The notes under the pieces were generated by a model that saw nothing but the letters and a program-made list of their open reading frames with translations, ran no database searches and was not told the DNA's origin. Position numbers and translations under genes: made by a program. Below are positions 1 through 7,391 of a DNA stretch of 9,533 bases, in pieces. Every line of letters begins with the position of its first letter. The first letter of the stretch is position 1. The DNA is from Spirochaetaceae bacterium (GTDB taxonomy: Bacteria > Spirochaetota > Spirochaetia > DSM-2461): assembly GCA_016342385.1 (NCBI GenBank), contig JAEINM010000134.1:1-9533 (forward strand), read 5' to 3'.

Positions 1-1243
1 AAAAAAAACGAATCTTGATGAATCGAATTTTAAACAGGGAGGATATGTCTGGATTCTCACAGACATTACTATACCGGTTTTTCTTGAATCTCAATTGAGA
101 GAATCACAAAAAATGGAAGCTGTGGGCCGATTGGCAGGAGGAGTTGCCCATGATTTTAATAATCTTCTCACTGTTATTATGGGATATTGTTCTCTGATTC
201 TTGATAATTCTGAATTATTGAAAAAAGATAAAACTCTGAAGAATGATATACTGGGAATACACTCAACATCTCAAAAAGCCGTCAATCTTACAAAACAGCT
301 TTTAACATTTTCCAATAATCAAGTTCATACTCCACGTCATATCAATCTGAATATGATCATCAAAGATCTGAATAAAATCTTTGACCGTCTTATTCCCGAC
401 TATATCTGTTTGACAAATTTTCTGACTGATGATGATACCATCATTAATGTTGATCCGGTTCAAATAGAGCAGGTTCTGATAAATCTGGTTGTGAACTCAA
501 AAGATGCCATAAGTAATAAAGGATATATTCATATTAGGACTTCAATTATAGATTCTACAGAGGAAATAAAAAACAACACAGGTGTAATACCCAAAGGAGA
601 ATTTGTTCTCCTTTCTATTGAAGACAACGGTTGCGGTATCTCCGATGAGATACAGACAAAGATTTTTGAACCTTTTTTTACTACAAAAAAAGAGGGCAAG
701 GGGATAGGCTTGGGACTGTCTACAGTTTACGGTATCGTTCTACACTCGGGAGCGTATATGGATCTGAAGAGTTCACCGGGCAAAGGCTGTATTTTTAAAA
801 TCTATTTTCCAAGAGTCCTCGACAGTATTCCGGAAAAAGTGATTCCTGTAGAATATAAGCATATGGATGCGGGTAAAGAAACTGTATTAATCGTAGAGGA
901 AGATGAATTCGTCAGATCGATTATGTTGCGGATCCTTACTATAAAAGGATACACTGTGATTGAAGCCTGTCATGCAGGCGAAGCCCTGCTATTATGTGAA
1001 AAAATGGAAGATATATGTGAATTAATGATAACAGATCTTTTTATGCCTCAAATTACAGGACAGGAACTTTTCAGAAGAATCAGTAAGTTTTTCCCCCAGA
1101 TTAAATGCTTATACACGTCCACAAATAATTTAGAATCCATAAAAGATAAGAGTCTGGTAAATGGAATTAACAACTATATTCAAAAGCCCTTTGATCCAGA
1201 GGATTTTTCTCTTCTTGTAAGGAAGAGTCTCGACAGTAATTGA
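1..1243 (+). CDS. Hybrid sensor histidine kinase with C-terminal receiver domain (5' end outside window)
   Basis: The frame is open from base 2 to the TGA at 1241-1243, so the gene enters from the left. The TTG at 95 is internal, because the translation before it (GGYVWILTDIT, then FLESQLRESQKMEA) reads like the end of a PAS sensor domain and its linker. Next comes the phosphoacceptor helix with GGVAHDFNNLL (His at 149-151). The HATPase domain follows with its N box (EQVLINLVVN, about 467-496), DNGCGI (about 623-640), FEPFFTTK and GKGIGLGLS (about 695-721). A receiver domain fills the last 120 codons: acidic pocket VEEDE, phospho-Asp in MITDLFMP at 1034-1036, Thr in YTSTN and Lys in QKPF. All catalytic positions are present, although the first acidic residue is Glu instead of the usual Asp. 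The family autophosphorylates on His; here phosphate could pass to the attached receiver. No partner regulator or DNA-binding domain is visible, so signal and output are unknown. Confidence 0.93.
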   Translation, partial: KKTNLDESNFKQGGYVWILTDITIPVFLESQLRESQKMEAVGRLAGGVAHDFNNLLTVIMGYCSLILDNSELLKKDKTLKNDILGIHSTSQKAVNLTKQLLTFSNNQVHTPRHINLNMIIKDLNKIFDRLIPDYICLTNFLTDDDTIINVDPVQIEQVLINLVVNSKDAISNKGYIHIRTSIIDSTEEIKNNTGVIPKGEFVLLSIEDNGCGISDEIQTKIFEPFFTTKKEGKGIGLGLSTVYGIVLHSGAYMDLKSSPGKGCIFKIYFPRVLDSIPEKVIPVEYKHMDAGKETVLIVEEDEFVRSIMLRILTIKGYTVIEACHAGEALLLCEKMEDICELMITDLFMPQITGQELFRRISKFFPQIKCLYTSTNNLESIKDKSLVNGINNYIQKPFDPEDFSLLVRKSLDSN

Positions 1244-1257
1244 AGATTTCTTATACT
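1230..1257 (+). promoter_or_regulatory. Candidate sigma-70 promoter for lepA
   Basis: TCGACA (1230-1235, five of six matches to the -35 consensus) and TATACT (1252-1257, five of six to the -10) are separated by 16 bases and overlap the last codons of the kinase gene. Transcription would start near 1264, giving a leader of only about 13 bases before the lepA ATG. No terminator lies between the two genes, so readthrough from the kinase gene is an alternative. The call rests on motif match only. Confidence 0.4.
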
Positions 1258-1276
1258 TAAGATAGTATTCAGAACT

Positions 1277-3085
1277 ATGAGCGATAAACAATCAAAAATA
1301 AGAAACTTCTGCATAATTGCACATATTGATCACGGGAAATCGACTTTAGCAGATCGATTCCTTCAGAAAACACATGTTGTAAGTGATAGAAATTTTCAAA
1401 ATCAGATGCTTGACTCAATGGATATTGAAAGAGAGCGTGGTATTACAATTAAATCTCAGGCTGTAACGATACCTTTTGAAAGCAAAGATGGGAATATTTA
1501 TGAACTTAATCTTGTAGACACCCCCGGGCATGTCGACTTTTCCTATGAAGTGTCTAGAGCTATATCCTCCTGTGAAGGAGCTTTACTCCTTATTGATGCC
1601 TCTCAGGGAGTTGAGGCCCAGACATTATCTAATATGTATATGGCTATGGAGCATGATCTGGAGATTATTCCAGTCATAAACAAGATGGATTTACCCAGTG
1701 CTGATCTGGAAAGAGTTAAAAGCCAGATTGATCATGATCTTGGATTGGACCCGGATATGTCTTATCCCATATCTGCTAAAACCGGACAGGGTATCGATGA
1801 ATTACTGGAAGGAGTAGTTGAGTGGATTCCATCTCCTAAGGGAGAGTTGAAAGCACCTCTTAAGGCTCTTATTTTTGATTCTCATTATGATGCATACCGT
1901 GGAGTTATTATTCATATCAGGATGTTTGACGGAGCGTTGAAAGCAGGTGATGAGATAAAATTCATGTCAAATGATTCGGATTACAAAGTCGAAGATGTCG
2001 GTGTTTTTAAGATTGGACTGGAGAAAACTAAAAGTCTTAACCCGGGAGATGTCGGTTATATAATTGCAGGGATTAAGAATATTTCTGATGTAAGGGTTGG
2101 AGATACAATTACATTAAAAGATAATGTTTGTGAGAAGGCCTGCGAAGGGTTTCGAGATGTTAAGCCGGTTGTATTCTCTTCGATATATCCCATTGATACA
2201 AATCAGTATCAGGAACTTCATACGGCAATCGATAAATTGAGACTTAACGATGCCTCACTGGTATATGAGAAGGATTCATCTGCCGCTCTTGGATTCGGTT
2301 TCAGATGTGGCTTTCTTGGGCTTCTGCATTTAGAAGTTGTTCAGGCCCGGCTGGAAAGAGAATTCGGATTAAATATTGTTCTGACGGCCCCTTCTGTACA
2401 GTATCGACTGACAAATATGAAAGGAGAATCTTACTTTCTCGATAATCCCTCAGAATATCCAGATCCCGGTTCAATCGAGAAAGCTGAAGAGCCCTATATT
2501 AAAGCGGCTATTATAACACCTACCGATTATCTGGGTAATATTATGACCCTCTGTATGAATAAACGAGGGATTCAGCTTGAGATGAATTATCTTGATGAAA
2601 AACGAGTTGAAATATTCTATGAAATGCCTTTAGCTGAAGTCCTTTTTGATTTCTATGATAAATTGAAATCTGTCAGTCGCGGTTATGCCTCTTTTGATTA
2701 CGAACTTCATGGTTTCAAAGAAACATCTCTCGTGAAAATGGATATTGTACTCAATAGTGAAATTGTAGATGCTCTCAGTCAGCTGGTGTTTAAAGATAAT
2801 GCCTATGATCGGGGAAAATCAGTATGTAAAAAGCTTAAAGGGGAAATTCCCCGTCAGCAGTTTAAAATCCCTATTCAGGCTGCAATAGGTAACACTATCC
2901 TTGCCAGAGAGACTATCAGTGCTCTCAGAAAGGATGTTACGGCTAAATGCTATGGTGGTGATATTTCCCGAAAAAGAAAACTGCTTGAGAAGCAGAAAGA
3001 GGGCAAGAAGCGGATGAAAATGGTTGGTAATGTCGAATTACCACAGGAAGCATTTCTCGCTGTTCTCAGAACTGATGAAGACTAG
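1277..3085 (+). CDS. lepA: Elongation factor 4 (LepA), ribosome-associated GTPase
   Basis: Full-length LepA/EF4 of 602 residues, the usual family size. It is a translational GTPase that binds the ribosome and is proposed to back-translocate or remodel stalled and initiating ribosomes. The G domain has AHIDHGKST (P-loop, residues 15-23), the switch I segment DIERERGITIKSQ (49-61), DTPGH (81-85), NKMD (135-138) and SAK (166-168). EF-G-like domains II, III and V follow, including GFGFRCGFLGLLH. The LepA-specific C-terminal domain holds CYGGDISRKRKLLEKQKEGK near the end, which distinguishes it from EF-G, BipA and TetM. The ATG at 1277 gives the canonical short N-terminus before the P-loop. No good Shine-Dalgarno sequence precedes it (the upstream bases are TTCAGAACT), so initiation may be weak. 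A strong terminator lies 6 bases after the stop. The gene is probably expressed alone or with the upstream kinase. Confidence 0.98.
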   Translation: MSDKQSKIRNFCIIAHIDHGKSTLADRFLQKTHVVSDRNFQNQMLDSMDIERERGITIKSQAVTIPFESKDGNIYELNLVDTPGHVDFSYEVSRAISSCEGALLLIDASQGVEAQTLSNMYMAMEHDLEIIPVINKMDLPSADLERVKSQIDHDLGLDPDMSYPISAKTGQGIDELLEGVVEWIPSPKGELKAPLKALIFDSHYDAYRGVIIHIRMFDGALKAGDEIKFMSNDSDYKVEDVGVFKIGLEKTKSLNPGDVGYIIAGIKNISDVRVGDTITLKDNVCEKACEGFRDVKPVVFSSIYPIDTNQYQELHTAIDKLRLNDASLVYEKDSSAALGFGFRCGFLGLLHLEVVQARLEREFGLNIVLTAPSVQYRLTNMKGESYFLDNPSEYPDPGSIEKAEEPYIKAAIITPTDYLGNIMTLCMNKRGIQLEMNYLDEKRVEIFYEMPLAEVLFDFYDKLKSVSRGYASFDYELHGFKETSLVKMDIVLNSEIVDALSQLVFKDNAYDRGKSVCKKLKGEIPRQQFKIPIQAAIGNTILARETISALRKDVTAKCYGGDISRKRKLLEKQKEGKKRMKMVGNVELPQEAFLAVLRTDED

Positions 3086-3091
3086 TGAAAA

Positions 3092-3117
3092 CCTGCTCAT
3101 AAGAGCAGGCTTTTTTT
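3092..3117. terminator. Rho-independent terminator of lepA, shared with the convergent minus-strand operon
   Basis: A perfect 7-bp stem, CCTGCTC (3092-3098) with GAGCAGG (3103-3109), has an ATAA loop and is followed by C and seven T's (3111-3117). It is strong for lepA. Read on the minus strand the same hairpin is followed by only four T's, so it would be a weaker terminator for the DUF115 gene, whose TAA stop at 3118-3116 abuts the T tract. Confidence 0.93.
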
Positions 3118-4705
3118 AGTATAATTTATTAATTTGCTGAATATAGAGCCGTGCTGTTTTTACAGCTCTCGATATAAAAGATATCTCCCGGATTGGATGG
3201 GGCAGTCTATCGGGAAAATCAATATAAATATAATCAACATTTTTAAGAGCATCCATTAAACTATCAGGAATCTCCTCTAGACTTGAAAGGTTAAAATGAT
3301 CCCATTCTGAAATTAGATGACTAAGAAGTTCTTTCTCCCGTTCATAAAAGATTACAGGATCAAATGGGCAACTGGTTTCTGAAATATTTTTAGAGGGAAT
3401 GGTATTATCACTCTTAAGCAAGGTATCAACTTCGTCTAAAAGGACTGGAGTTGCACCAAGAGGATAACCTGTTGTTGTTAAATCATAAACTCTTTTTTCC
3501 TGAGAAATAATATCGATTAGCAGTTTGGCATAGGATTCTAAAACATTATCTGTTATTATTCTGGTTGCCGGAAGTTTACCCGGCCTATAAAGCAAATGTC
3601 TGTTCATGGCTACATTGAATGAACCGGGAGGCTTCACCCGGTTAGTTGTTCGCAGCATTGTATTGGAAAAGGGACTTCCCTTGCAGTGGCTTTTACCCGG
3701 TATAAAAGAAAAATCTAAGCCAGTTAAGAAAATATTAGTCTTAAATAACTGTAATGCACTATAGACAGCGGCAACTCCAACAGAGCCAAGAGGTGGAATC
3801 TTTAAGGTAATTTTATCATTATTGTATAATCTCTCAAGAAGTGTATTCTCAAAAAAATCTGATGAAAAGAAATATGTCTTTCCTTTTAGATTGCGGCAAA
3901 CTTGTGGATATCCGGTAATGTCTGTCATTAAATCGATATCCAAATTTTTTGAATTATAAAAATCACCCAGATTATAAAATTGAGATTCTAGAGCAAACAC
4001 AATATCTGGTTTTATCCCAAATTCCAGTAAGGGACTTAATGCTGTATCAACAGCCATAATATACAATTTTTCTCTTTTGGATTTTAAGAAAGTTAAACTC
4101 TCTTCTAGTGATGCTCCAGCACCACAGATCACAACTGGTTTTCCTTTATTCTCGGGACCTTTTACAGATGTAAATTGTAAATTAATCAATATATTATTTA
4201 TCCATAGTTTACCCAGTTTGTTGATTGTTAATCGATTTCTCCAGTAAGTGCTGAAAAGGAAGGAAGCAAAATTATACAGATAATCATACTGATCTTTATA
4301 TAAATTATACCCATTATTAAGCGGAAGTAATTCACATCTCCTGAATCGCCATGTTCCAAGGTCCTCTATAACCATTTTTATCTGTTCTCTGGAATCAATC
4401 CGTACAATTTTGAAAAAATCATGGCTTAATTGTTTATTGATTGTTATTGAATGTCTCATTAGGTTCTGGTCTATCTCTATGCCGATAATATAAGAGGATT
4501 TCGGCAGCTTTGCCAGCAAAATATCAATCCCATATAGAAGAAGCGGGGAGGGGATAATGTATAGTGTCTCTTCCAGCAATGTTGTATTTACAGCGATTTT
4601 TTCCGGGGTCTTAAGGGGATCATATTTTGAATAGAGATTTTTTCCCTGATAATAAATAGAAAAACCCCTGCCGGTATCAACAGACAGGGGGAGATTTTCA
4701 TTCAC
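3116..4705 (-). CDS. DUF115 / MptE-like protein, motility accessory factor (Maf)-type
   Basis: A 529-residue protein of the DUF115 (6-hydroxymethylpterin pyrophosphokinase MptE-like) family. The conserved core runs from about residue 188 to 345: PVVICGAGASLEES (nucleotide-binding-like loop, 190-203), AVDTALSPLL (218-227), GIKPDIVFALE (230-240), GSVGVAAVYSAL (307-318) and IFLTGLDFSF (325-334). In Campylobacter, Helicobacter, Aeromonas and Clostridium, Maf proteins with this domain are needed to add nonulosonic sugars to flagellin. The archaeal branch contains pterin-pathway MptE enzymes, but the long flanking regions here (about 185 residues before the core and 190 after) resemble Maf, not the compact archaeal enzyme. 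A cytoplasmic flagellin-glycosylation role is therefore inference; no flagellin or sugar-synthesis gene is in view. The start is the GTG at 4705-4703, because TAGGAAA, a good Shine-Dalgarno, sits 7 bases before it and an in-frame stop lies just upstream. It is second in an operon with the PpiD-like gene. Confidence 0.82.
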   Translation of the reverse strand: MNENLPLSVDTGRGFSIYYQGKNLYSKYDPLKTPEKIAVNTTLLEETLYIIPSPLLLYGIDILLAKLPKSSYIIGIEIDQNLMRHSITINKQLSHDFFKIVRIDSREQIKMVIEDLGTWRFRRCELLPLNNGYNLYKDQYDYLYNFASFLFSTYWRNRLTINKLGKLWINNILINLQFTSVKGPENKGKPVVICGAGASLEESLTFLKSKREKLYIMAVDTALSPLLEFGIKPDIVFALESQFYNLGDFYNSKNLDIDLMTDITGYPQVCRNLKGKTYFFSSDFFENTLLERLYNNDKITLKIPPLGSVGVAAVYSALQLFKTNIFLTGLDFSFIPGKSHCKGSPFSNTMLRTTNRVKPPGSFNVAMNRHLLYRPGKLPATRIITDNVLESYAKLLIDIISQEKRVYDLTTTGYPLGATPVLLDEVDTLLKSDNTIPSKNISETSCPFDPVIFYEREKELLSHLISEWDHFNLSSLEEIPDSLMDALKNVDYIYIDFPDRLPHPIREISFISRAVKTARLYIQQINKLY

Positions 4706-4708
4706 GAA

Positions 4709-4717
4709 TGTTTCCTA
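4709..4717 (-). promoter_or_regulatory. Ribosome binding site overlapping the upstream stop codon (translational coupling)
   Basis: Read on the minus strand, the TAG stop of the PpiD-like gene (4717-4715) runs straight into GGAAAC, giving TAGGAAAC about 7 bases before the GTG start of the DUF115 gene. Stop and start are in the same frame, 12 bases apart. A ribosome ending on the first gene could re-initiate on the second. This site decides the GTG start, since the nearby ATG at 4701-4699 is in another frame. Confidence 0.75.
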
Positions 4718-6247
4718 ATTGGTGTAGAAGAGGGTCGCATAAGTTGTCAGGAAATTATTTTCTAACCTTTCAGATGCTAAGACCAGGTTCTGTAAATCTG
4801 ACTGCATATAGCCGGCAATCTCAGACTCAACCTGATATTTGTAATAATCCATACTCTCTTCAGGGATTTTATCTGACTTTTGTGTACCTTTAAGCTGAGC
4901 AATAATAATATTACCACTAAGAATTAATGGCTCGGAAATATCACCAATATTTTTTAAAGAAAATAACCTCTCAAGAAATAATTCATCATAAGCAGCATTT
5001 GAAAATGCTGGATTCTGCTGTGAAGCTGAACTCATGCTGCTTGGAATCATTCTATTATTACCGTAATTTACGGCAAAATAGTCTGTAGTGCCATTTTCAA
5101 TATTCATTGTAATAGCTGTAGATATGAAACTGGAATCCTCTTTGATTGAGTTTTTAAATTCTGTTCCTTTTGAAACAAGATAATCCTCTATTAGGCCTAT
5201 TTCATTTCTGGACATATACACTTTTACATCATTGAGCAATTCATCAGATGCCGTGTCGGGCAAAACCGGTGAATTGATCATTTGATACATTACCCATCCA
5301 TATGACGTTTTAAAAACATCACTTATTTCTTTATCCTGTAAAGCAAATATACTTTTTACCGCTTCCTCGGATTCGAGATCTGCCAGTAATTCATAGAAAT
5401 ATAGATCCCCCACATTTCCACCGTCTGCTGCAAAACTATCTTTAGATTCAGAAATAGCGGCATCTTTAAAACTTATTTCTTCCGAGGAAATTCTACTTTG
5501 AATCTTCTTCGCTTCTTCCTCGCTGGAAAAAATTGTGATTTTGTTTAAGGACGATTTAGTGAACTTCTCCGTATTTTCCGAGGCATATGATGCAAAAAAT
5601 GAGTTATCAATATTGTCTGAATTGAAGATTGCATAATTAAAACTTTTTTCTTCAGAACCAATATTGGCTATGAAATCAATGAGATTTTGACTTCGCTTTG
5701 ATCCATACATTACATCTGTAACGTACTGTTCTCTAAGGAGTTCTTCCCGATATCTTTTTCTCAGGTCAAACTTAACAGAATTATTTGTATTGCGGTATAG
5801 TTCTTCATTAAACTGTCCGTCAACCTGAAATGGTCCTCTTTCAACTATGGCTCTGTCTATTTGACTTTCTGTAATAGTTACATGGCTTCTTAGAAGGTTT
5901 TCTTCTATAGCTTTTTGAATGACTGTCTGGTTGAAAGCTGTCTGCCAGACAAGTTGTCTTTTATATTCAATGTTATCTGAGAAAGTCTCATTGTCTCTGT
6001 AAATGTTATTAATGTATTCTACTTGTCGTGCAAAATAGTTACCTGGTAGATATTCAATTGGAGTATTTCCATAACGACCGAAAACCAGTTTATTATTCTT
6101 TGATCCCGATTGAGACATTGCCGGAACAAATATAAAAGCTATGACAACCAAAACTAAAACCAGAACGATTCCAATTTTTACTATTATATTTCTTTTCTGC
6201 TTTACGCCGCTTTTATGCACTGTTTTAAATTTATTGTCTTTTGACAT
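4715..6247 (-). CDS. PpiD-like membrane-anchored periplasmic chaperone (SurA_N / parvulin-type peptidylprolyl isomerase)
   Basis: A 510-residue protein with a short basic cytoplasmic N-terminus (KQKRN), one hydrophobic segment (about residues 21-43) and a large extracytoplasmic part: the type II single-anchor layout of PpiD. The SurA_N/PpiD chaperone region (about 55-200) includes RGPFQVDGQFNEELY (137-151), very like the PAFQVDGKF hallmark of E. coli PpiD. A parvulin-like domain follows (about 234-323) with GGNVGDLYF, IFALQDKEISDVFKTSYGW. The usual HIL start and GYHII end of active parvulins read ITIF and GWVMY, so prolyl isomerase activity is doubtful and a holdase role for secreted or outer-membrane proteins is more likely. 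It is shorter than E. coli PpiD (about 620). The ATG at 6247 has a fine Shine-Dalgarno (AAAGGATG). It is the first gene of an operon with the DUF115 gene 9 bases downstream. Confidence 0.87.
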   Translation of the reverse strand: MSKDNKFKTVHKSGVKQKRNIIVKIGIVLVLVLVVIAFIFVPAMSQSGSKNNKLVFGRYGNTPIEYLPGNYFARQVEYINNIYRDNETFSDNIEYKRQLVWQTAFNQTVIQKAIEENLLRSHVTITESQIDRAIVERGPFQVDGQFNEELYRNTNNSVKFDLRKRYREELLREQYVTDVMYGSKRSQNLIDFIANIGSEEKSFNYAIFNSDNIDNSFFASYASENTEKFTKSSLNKITIFSSEEEAKKIQSRISSEEISFKDAAISESKDSFAADGGNVGDLYFYELLADLESEEAVKSIFALQDKEISDVFKTSYGWVMYQMINSPVLPDTASDELLNDVKVYMSRNEIGLIEDYLVSKGTEFKNSIKEDSSFISTAITMNIENGTTDYFAVNYGNNRMIPSSMSSASQQNPAFSNAAYDELFLERLFSLKNIGDISEPLILSGNIIIAQLKGTQKSDKIPEESMDYYKYQVESEIAGYMQSDLQNLVLASERLENNFLTTYATLFYTN

Positions 6248-6282
6248 GATTCATCCTTTATCAATGATGTGAAACTTACAAA

Positions 6283-6312
6283 AAAATACCATGAACAGAA
6301 TCAAACTGTCAA
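6283..6312 (-). promoter_or_regulatory. Promoter of the PpiD-like / DUF115 operon
   Basis: On the minus strand a perfect TTGACA (6312-6307) is followed after 18 bases by TATTTT (6288-6283, four of six matches to the -10). The predicted start is near 6276, giving a leader of about 30 bases that contains AAAGGATG before the ATG. A second, weaker TTGACT lies at 6325-6320 with a poor -10 (GATTCT). The promoter diverges from the tRNA-Asp promoter 55 bases away. Confidence 0.6.
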
Positions 6313-6337
6313 CGATATGAGTCAAATGGATGTGATT

Positions 6338-6395
6338 TAAAAAAACATATAAAACCTAAATTAATATTGACAAAAATTGTGTATAAGTTTAATCT
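6338..6395 (+). promoter_or_regulatory. tRNA-Asp promoter with UP-like AT tract
   Basis: A perfect -35 TTGACA (6367-6372) and TAATCT (6390-6395) are separated by 17 bases, placing the start near 6402, about 7 bases before the mature tRNA 5' end. Bases 6338-6366 are almost pure A/T with A and T runs, as in the UP elements of strong stable-RNA promoters. The -10 matches only three of six positions, but the position fits a tRNA promoter well. Confidence 0.7.
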
Positions 6396-6408
6396 CAATT
6401 TCGTTAAT

Positions 6409-6482
6409 GGAGGAGTAGCGAAGTTGGTTATCGCACCGGCCTGTCAAGCCGGGGATCGCGGGTTCGAGTCCCGTCTCTTCCG
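6409..6482 (+). tRNA. tRNA-Asp (anticodon GTC)
   Basis: A complete cloverleaf of 74 bases including the discriminator G at 6482. The acceptor stem GGAGGAG (6409-6415) pairs with CTCTTCC (6475-6481) with one G-T wobble. The anticodon stem CCGGC/GCCGG encloses CTGTCAA, giving anticodon GTC (6443-6445) for Asp codons GAC/GAU. The T arm has GGTTCGAGTCC. G1-C72 and discriminator G73 fit the Asp identity set. The 3' CCA is not encoded (the next bases are TATT), so a CCA-adding enzyme must supply it. The G34 of this anticodon is the standard site of queuosine, which matters for the DUF3524 gene at the right end of the window. Confidence 0.98.
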
Positions 6483-6491
6483 TATTATTTC

Positions 6492-6522
6492 AAAAAAAAG
6501 AATCCTTAAGGGATTCTTTTTT
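6492..6522 (+). terminator. Terminator of tRNA-Asp
   Basis: The stem AAAAAGAATCC (6495-6505) pairs with GGATTCTTTTT (6511-6521) around a 5-base loop and continues into a T tract ending at 6522. It lies 9 bases after the tRNA, so the tRNA is a single-gene unit and the LysM gene downstream needs its own promoter or readthrough. Confidence 0.88.
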
Positions 6523-6525
6523 ATT

Positions 6526-6531
6526 TATAAT
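6526..6531 (+). promoter_or_regulatory. Possible -10 box for the LysM / sigma factor genes
   Basis: A perfect TATAAT lies just after the tRNA terminator, 48 bases before the LysM gene's ATG. No good -35 is found 16-18 bases upstream, where the terminator stem sits. A start near 6538 would give a leader of about 40 bases. This is a weak call based on one hexamer in AT-rich DNA. Confidence 0.3.
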
Positions 6532-6578
6532 ATTTTTCTTTTAATGTTTGTACGGGAAAAGTCGTAATTATAAATGAA

Positions 6579-7391
6579 ATGATAAACAAAAATATTCTCT
6601 TAACAATTATTATCTCACTTCTTCTGATTTCTGTCATATCATCAGAAACAATAGATTACATAGTAAAAAAAGGTGATACCTTATATAGTCTTGCCCGGAA
6701 TTTTAATGTTTCAAAAGAAAGAATCATGGAAATAAACGGGATAACATCTCCTGATCAGTTAAAATCTGGCGTAAATTTAAAAATTCCCGAAAATAATTTG
6801 GATTATAATCAAAACAACTGGTATATTGGAAGTTCAGAATACTATGTAAAAGAGGGGGACACGTATTACAGTATTTCCCGCAGAAATGGAATAACTGTAT
6901 CTGAGTTACTGGAAATTAATAATCTATCTGAAAGTCATATTCTACATGTGGGTGACAGACTGTTCTTACATTCAGATGATAATCTAAAAGCAGAGAATAC
7001 TGTTGAATCTGTACCGATATTAACTGGATCTTCACAAAACGGTTTGTTTTGGCCTATTACTGGTACACGATATAAGATGGACGGTAAATTGGAAGGTGTC
7101 AGAATTAATGCAGATGCTTACTCTTATGTAAGATCCATTGCCGCTGGAAAAGTTGTTTTAGCCGAACCATACCGTGGGTTCGGCAACGTTATTTTAATTG
7201 ATGTAAATGGGTATATTTACCTATATGGTGGTAATGAGGACGTTTTTGTGAATGTCGGTGAGGAAGTTGCTGCAGGTACAAGAATTGGAAGACTGGGAAT
7301 GTCAGATCTTTCCAATGGTAAAAAAGATATGTATTTTTCTGTATTTAAAGACGGAAAACCCATAGATACCAGTACAGCACCCCGTGGTTAA
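6579..7391 (+). CDS. Secreted LysM x2 protein with degenerate LytM (M23-like) domain, NlpD-like
   Basis: A 270-residue exported protein with a signal peptide (residues 1-22, hydrophobic core LLTIIISLLLISVI, likely cut after VISS) and no lipobox Cys, unlike lipoprotein NlpD. Two LysM peptidoglycan-binding domains follow: about 26-70 (YIVKKGDTLYSLARNFNVS ... LKIP) and 88-131 (YYVKEGDTYYSISRRNGIT ... LFLH). A LytM/M23 fold covers about 156-264 (FWPITG, then AAGKVVLAEPYRGFGNVILIDVNG, VGEEVAAGTRIGRLG). The zinc ligands of active M23 peptidases are missing: HxGxD reads EGVRIN (172-177), the YAH position reads LYGG and HLHFEV reads DMYFSV. It is therefore probably not an endopeptidase and may instead activate a cell-wall amidase, as EnvC and NlpD do, or act as a structural wall protein. 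The ATG at 6579 lacks a clear Shine-Dalgarno. The sigma factor gene follows 52 bases on with no terminator between. Confidence 0.85.
   Translation: MINKNILLTIIISLLLISVISSETIDYIVKKGDTLYSLARNFNVSKERIMEINGITSPDQLKSGVNLKIPENNLDYNQNNWYIGSSEYYVKEGDTYYSISRRNGITVSELLEINNLSESHILHVGDRLFLHSDDNLKAENTVESVPILTGSSQNGLFWPITGTRYKMDGKLEGVRINADAYSYVRSIAAGKVVLAEPYRGFGNVILIDVNGYIYLYGGNEDVFVNVGEEVAAGTRIGRLGMSDLSNGKKDMYFSVFKDGKPIDTSTAPRG

Noticed and set aside
95..97. TTG as the start of the histidine kinase
   Set aside because: The frame stays open to the left edge and the translation before it is PAS-like and continuous with the kinase, so the gene begins outside the window.
4708..4893. Plus-strand open frame of 61 codons
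   Set aside because: It lies antisense to the C-terminal coding part of the PpiD-like gene, with no ribosome site and no recognisable protein character.
6367..6567. Plus-strand open frame of 66 codons across the tRNA-Asp gene
   Set aside because: Its centre (GVAKLVIAPACQAGDRGFESRLF) is the translation of the tRNA itself, a well-known false protein. The frame starts in the tRNA -35 box and runs through the terminator.
6548..6576. TTGTAC-17-TAAATG as a promoter for the LysM gene
   Set aside because: Only three of six -35 positions match and transcription would begin inside the coding region.
6574..6582. Two-codon reading frame ATG AAA TGA overlapping the LysM start
   Set aside because: It is tempting as a re-initiation device, but it has no ribosome site and such overlaps are common by chance in AT-rich DNA.
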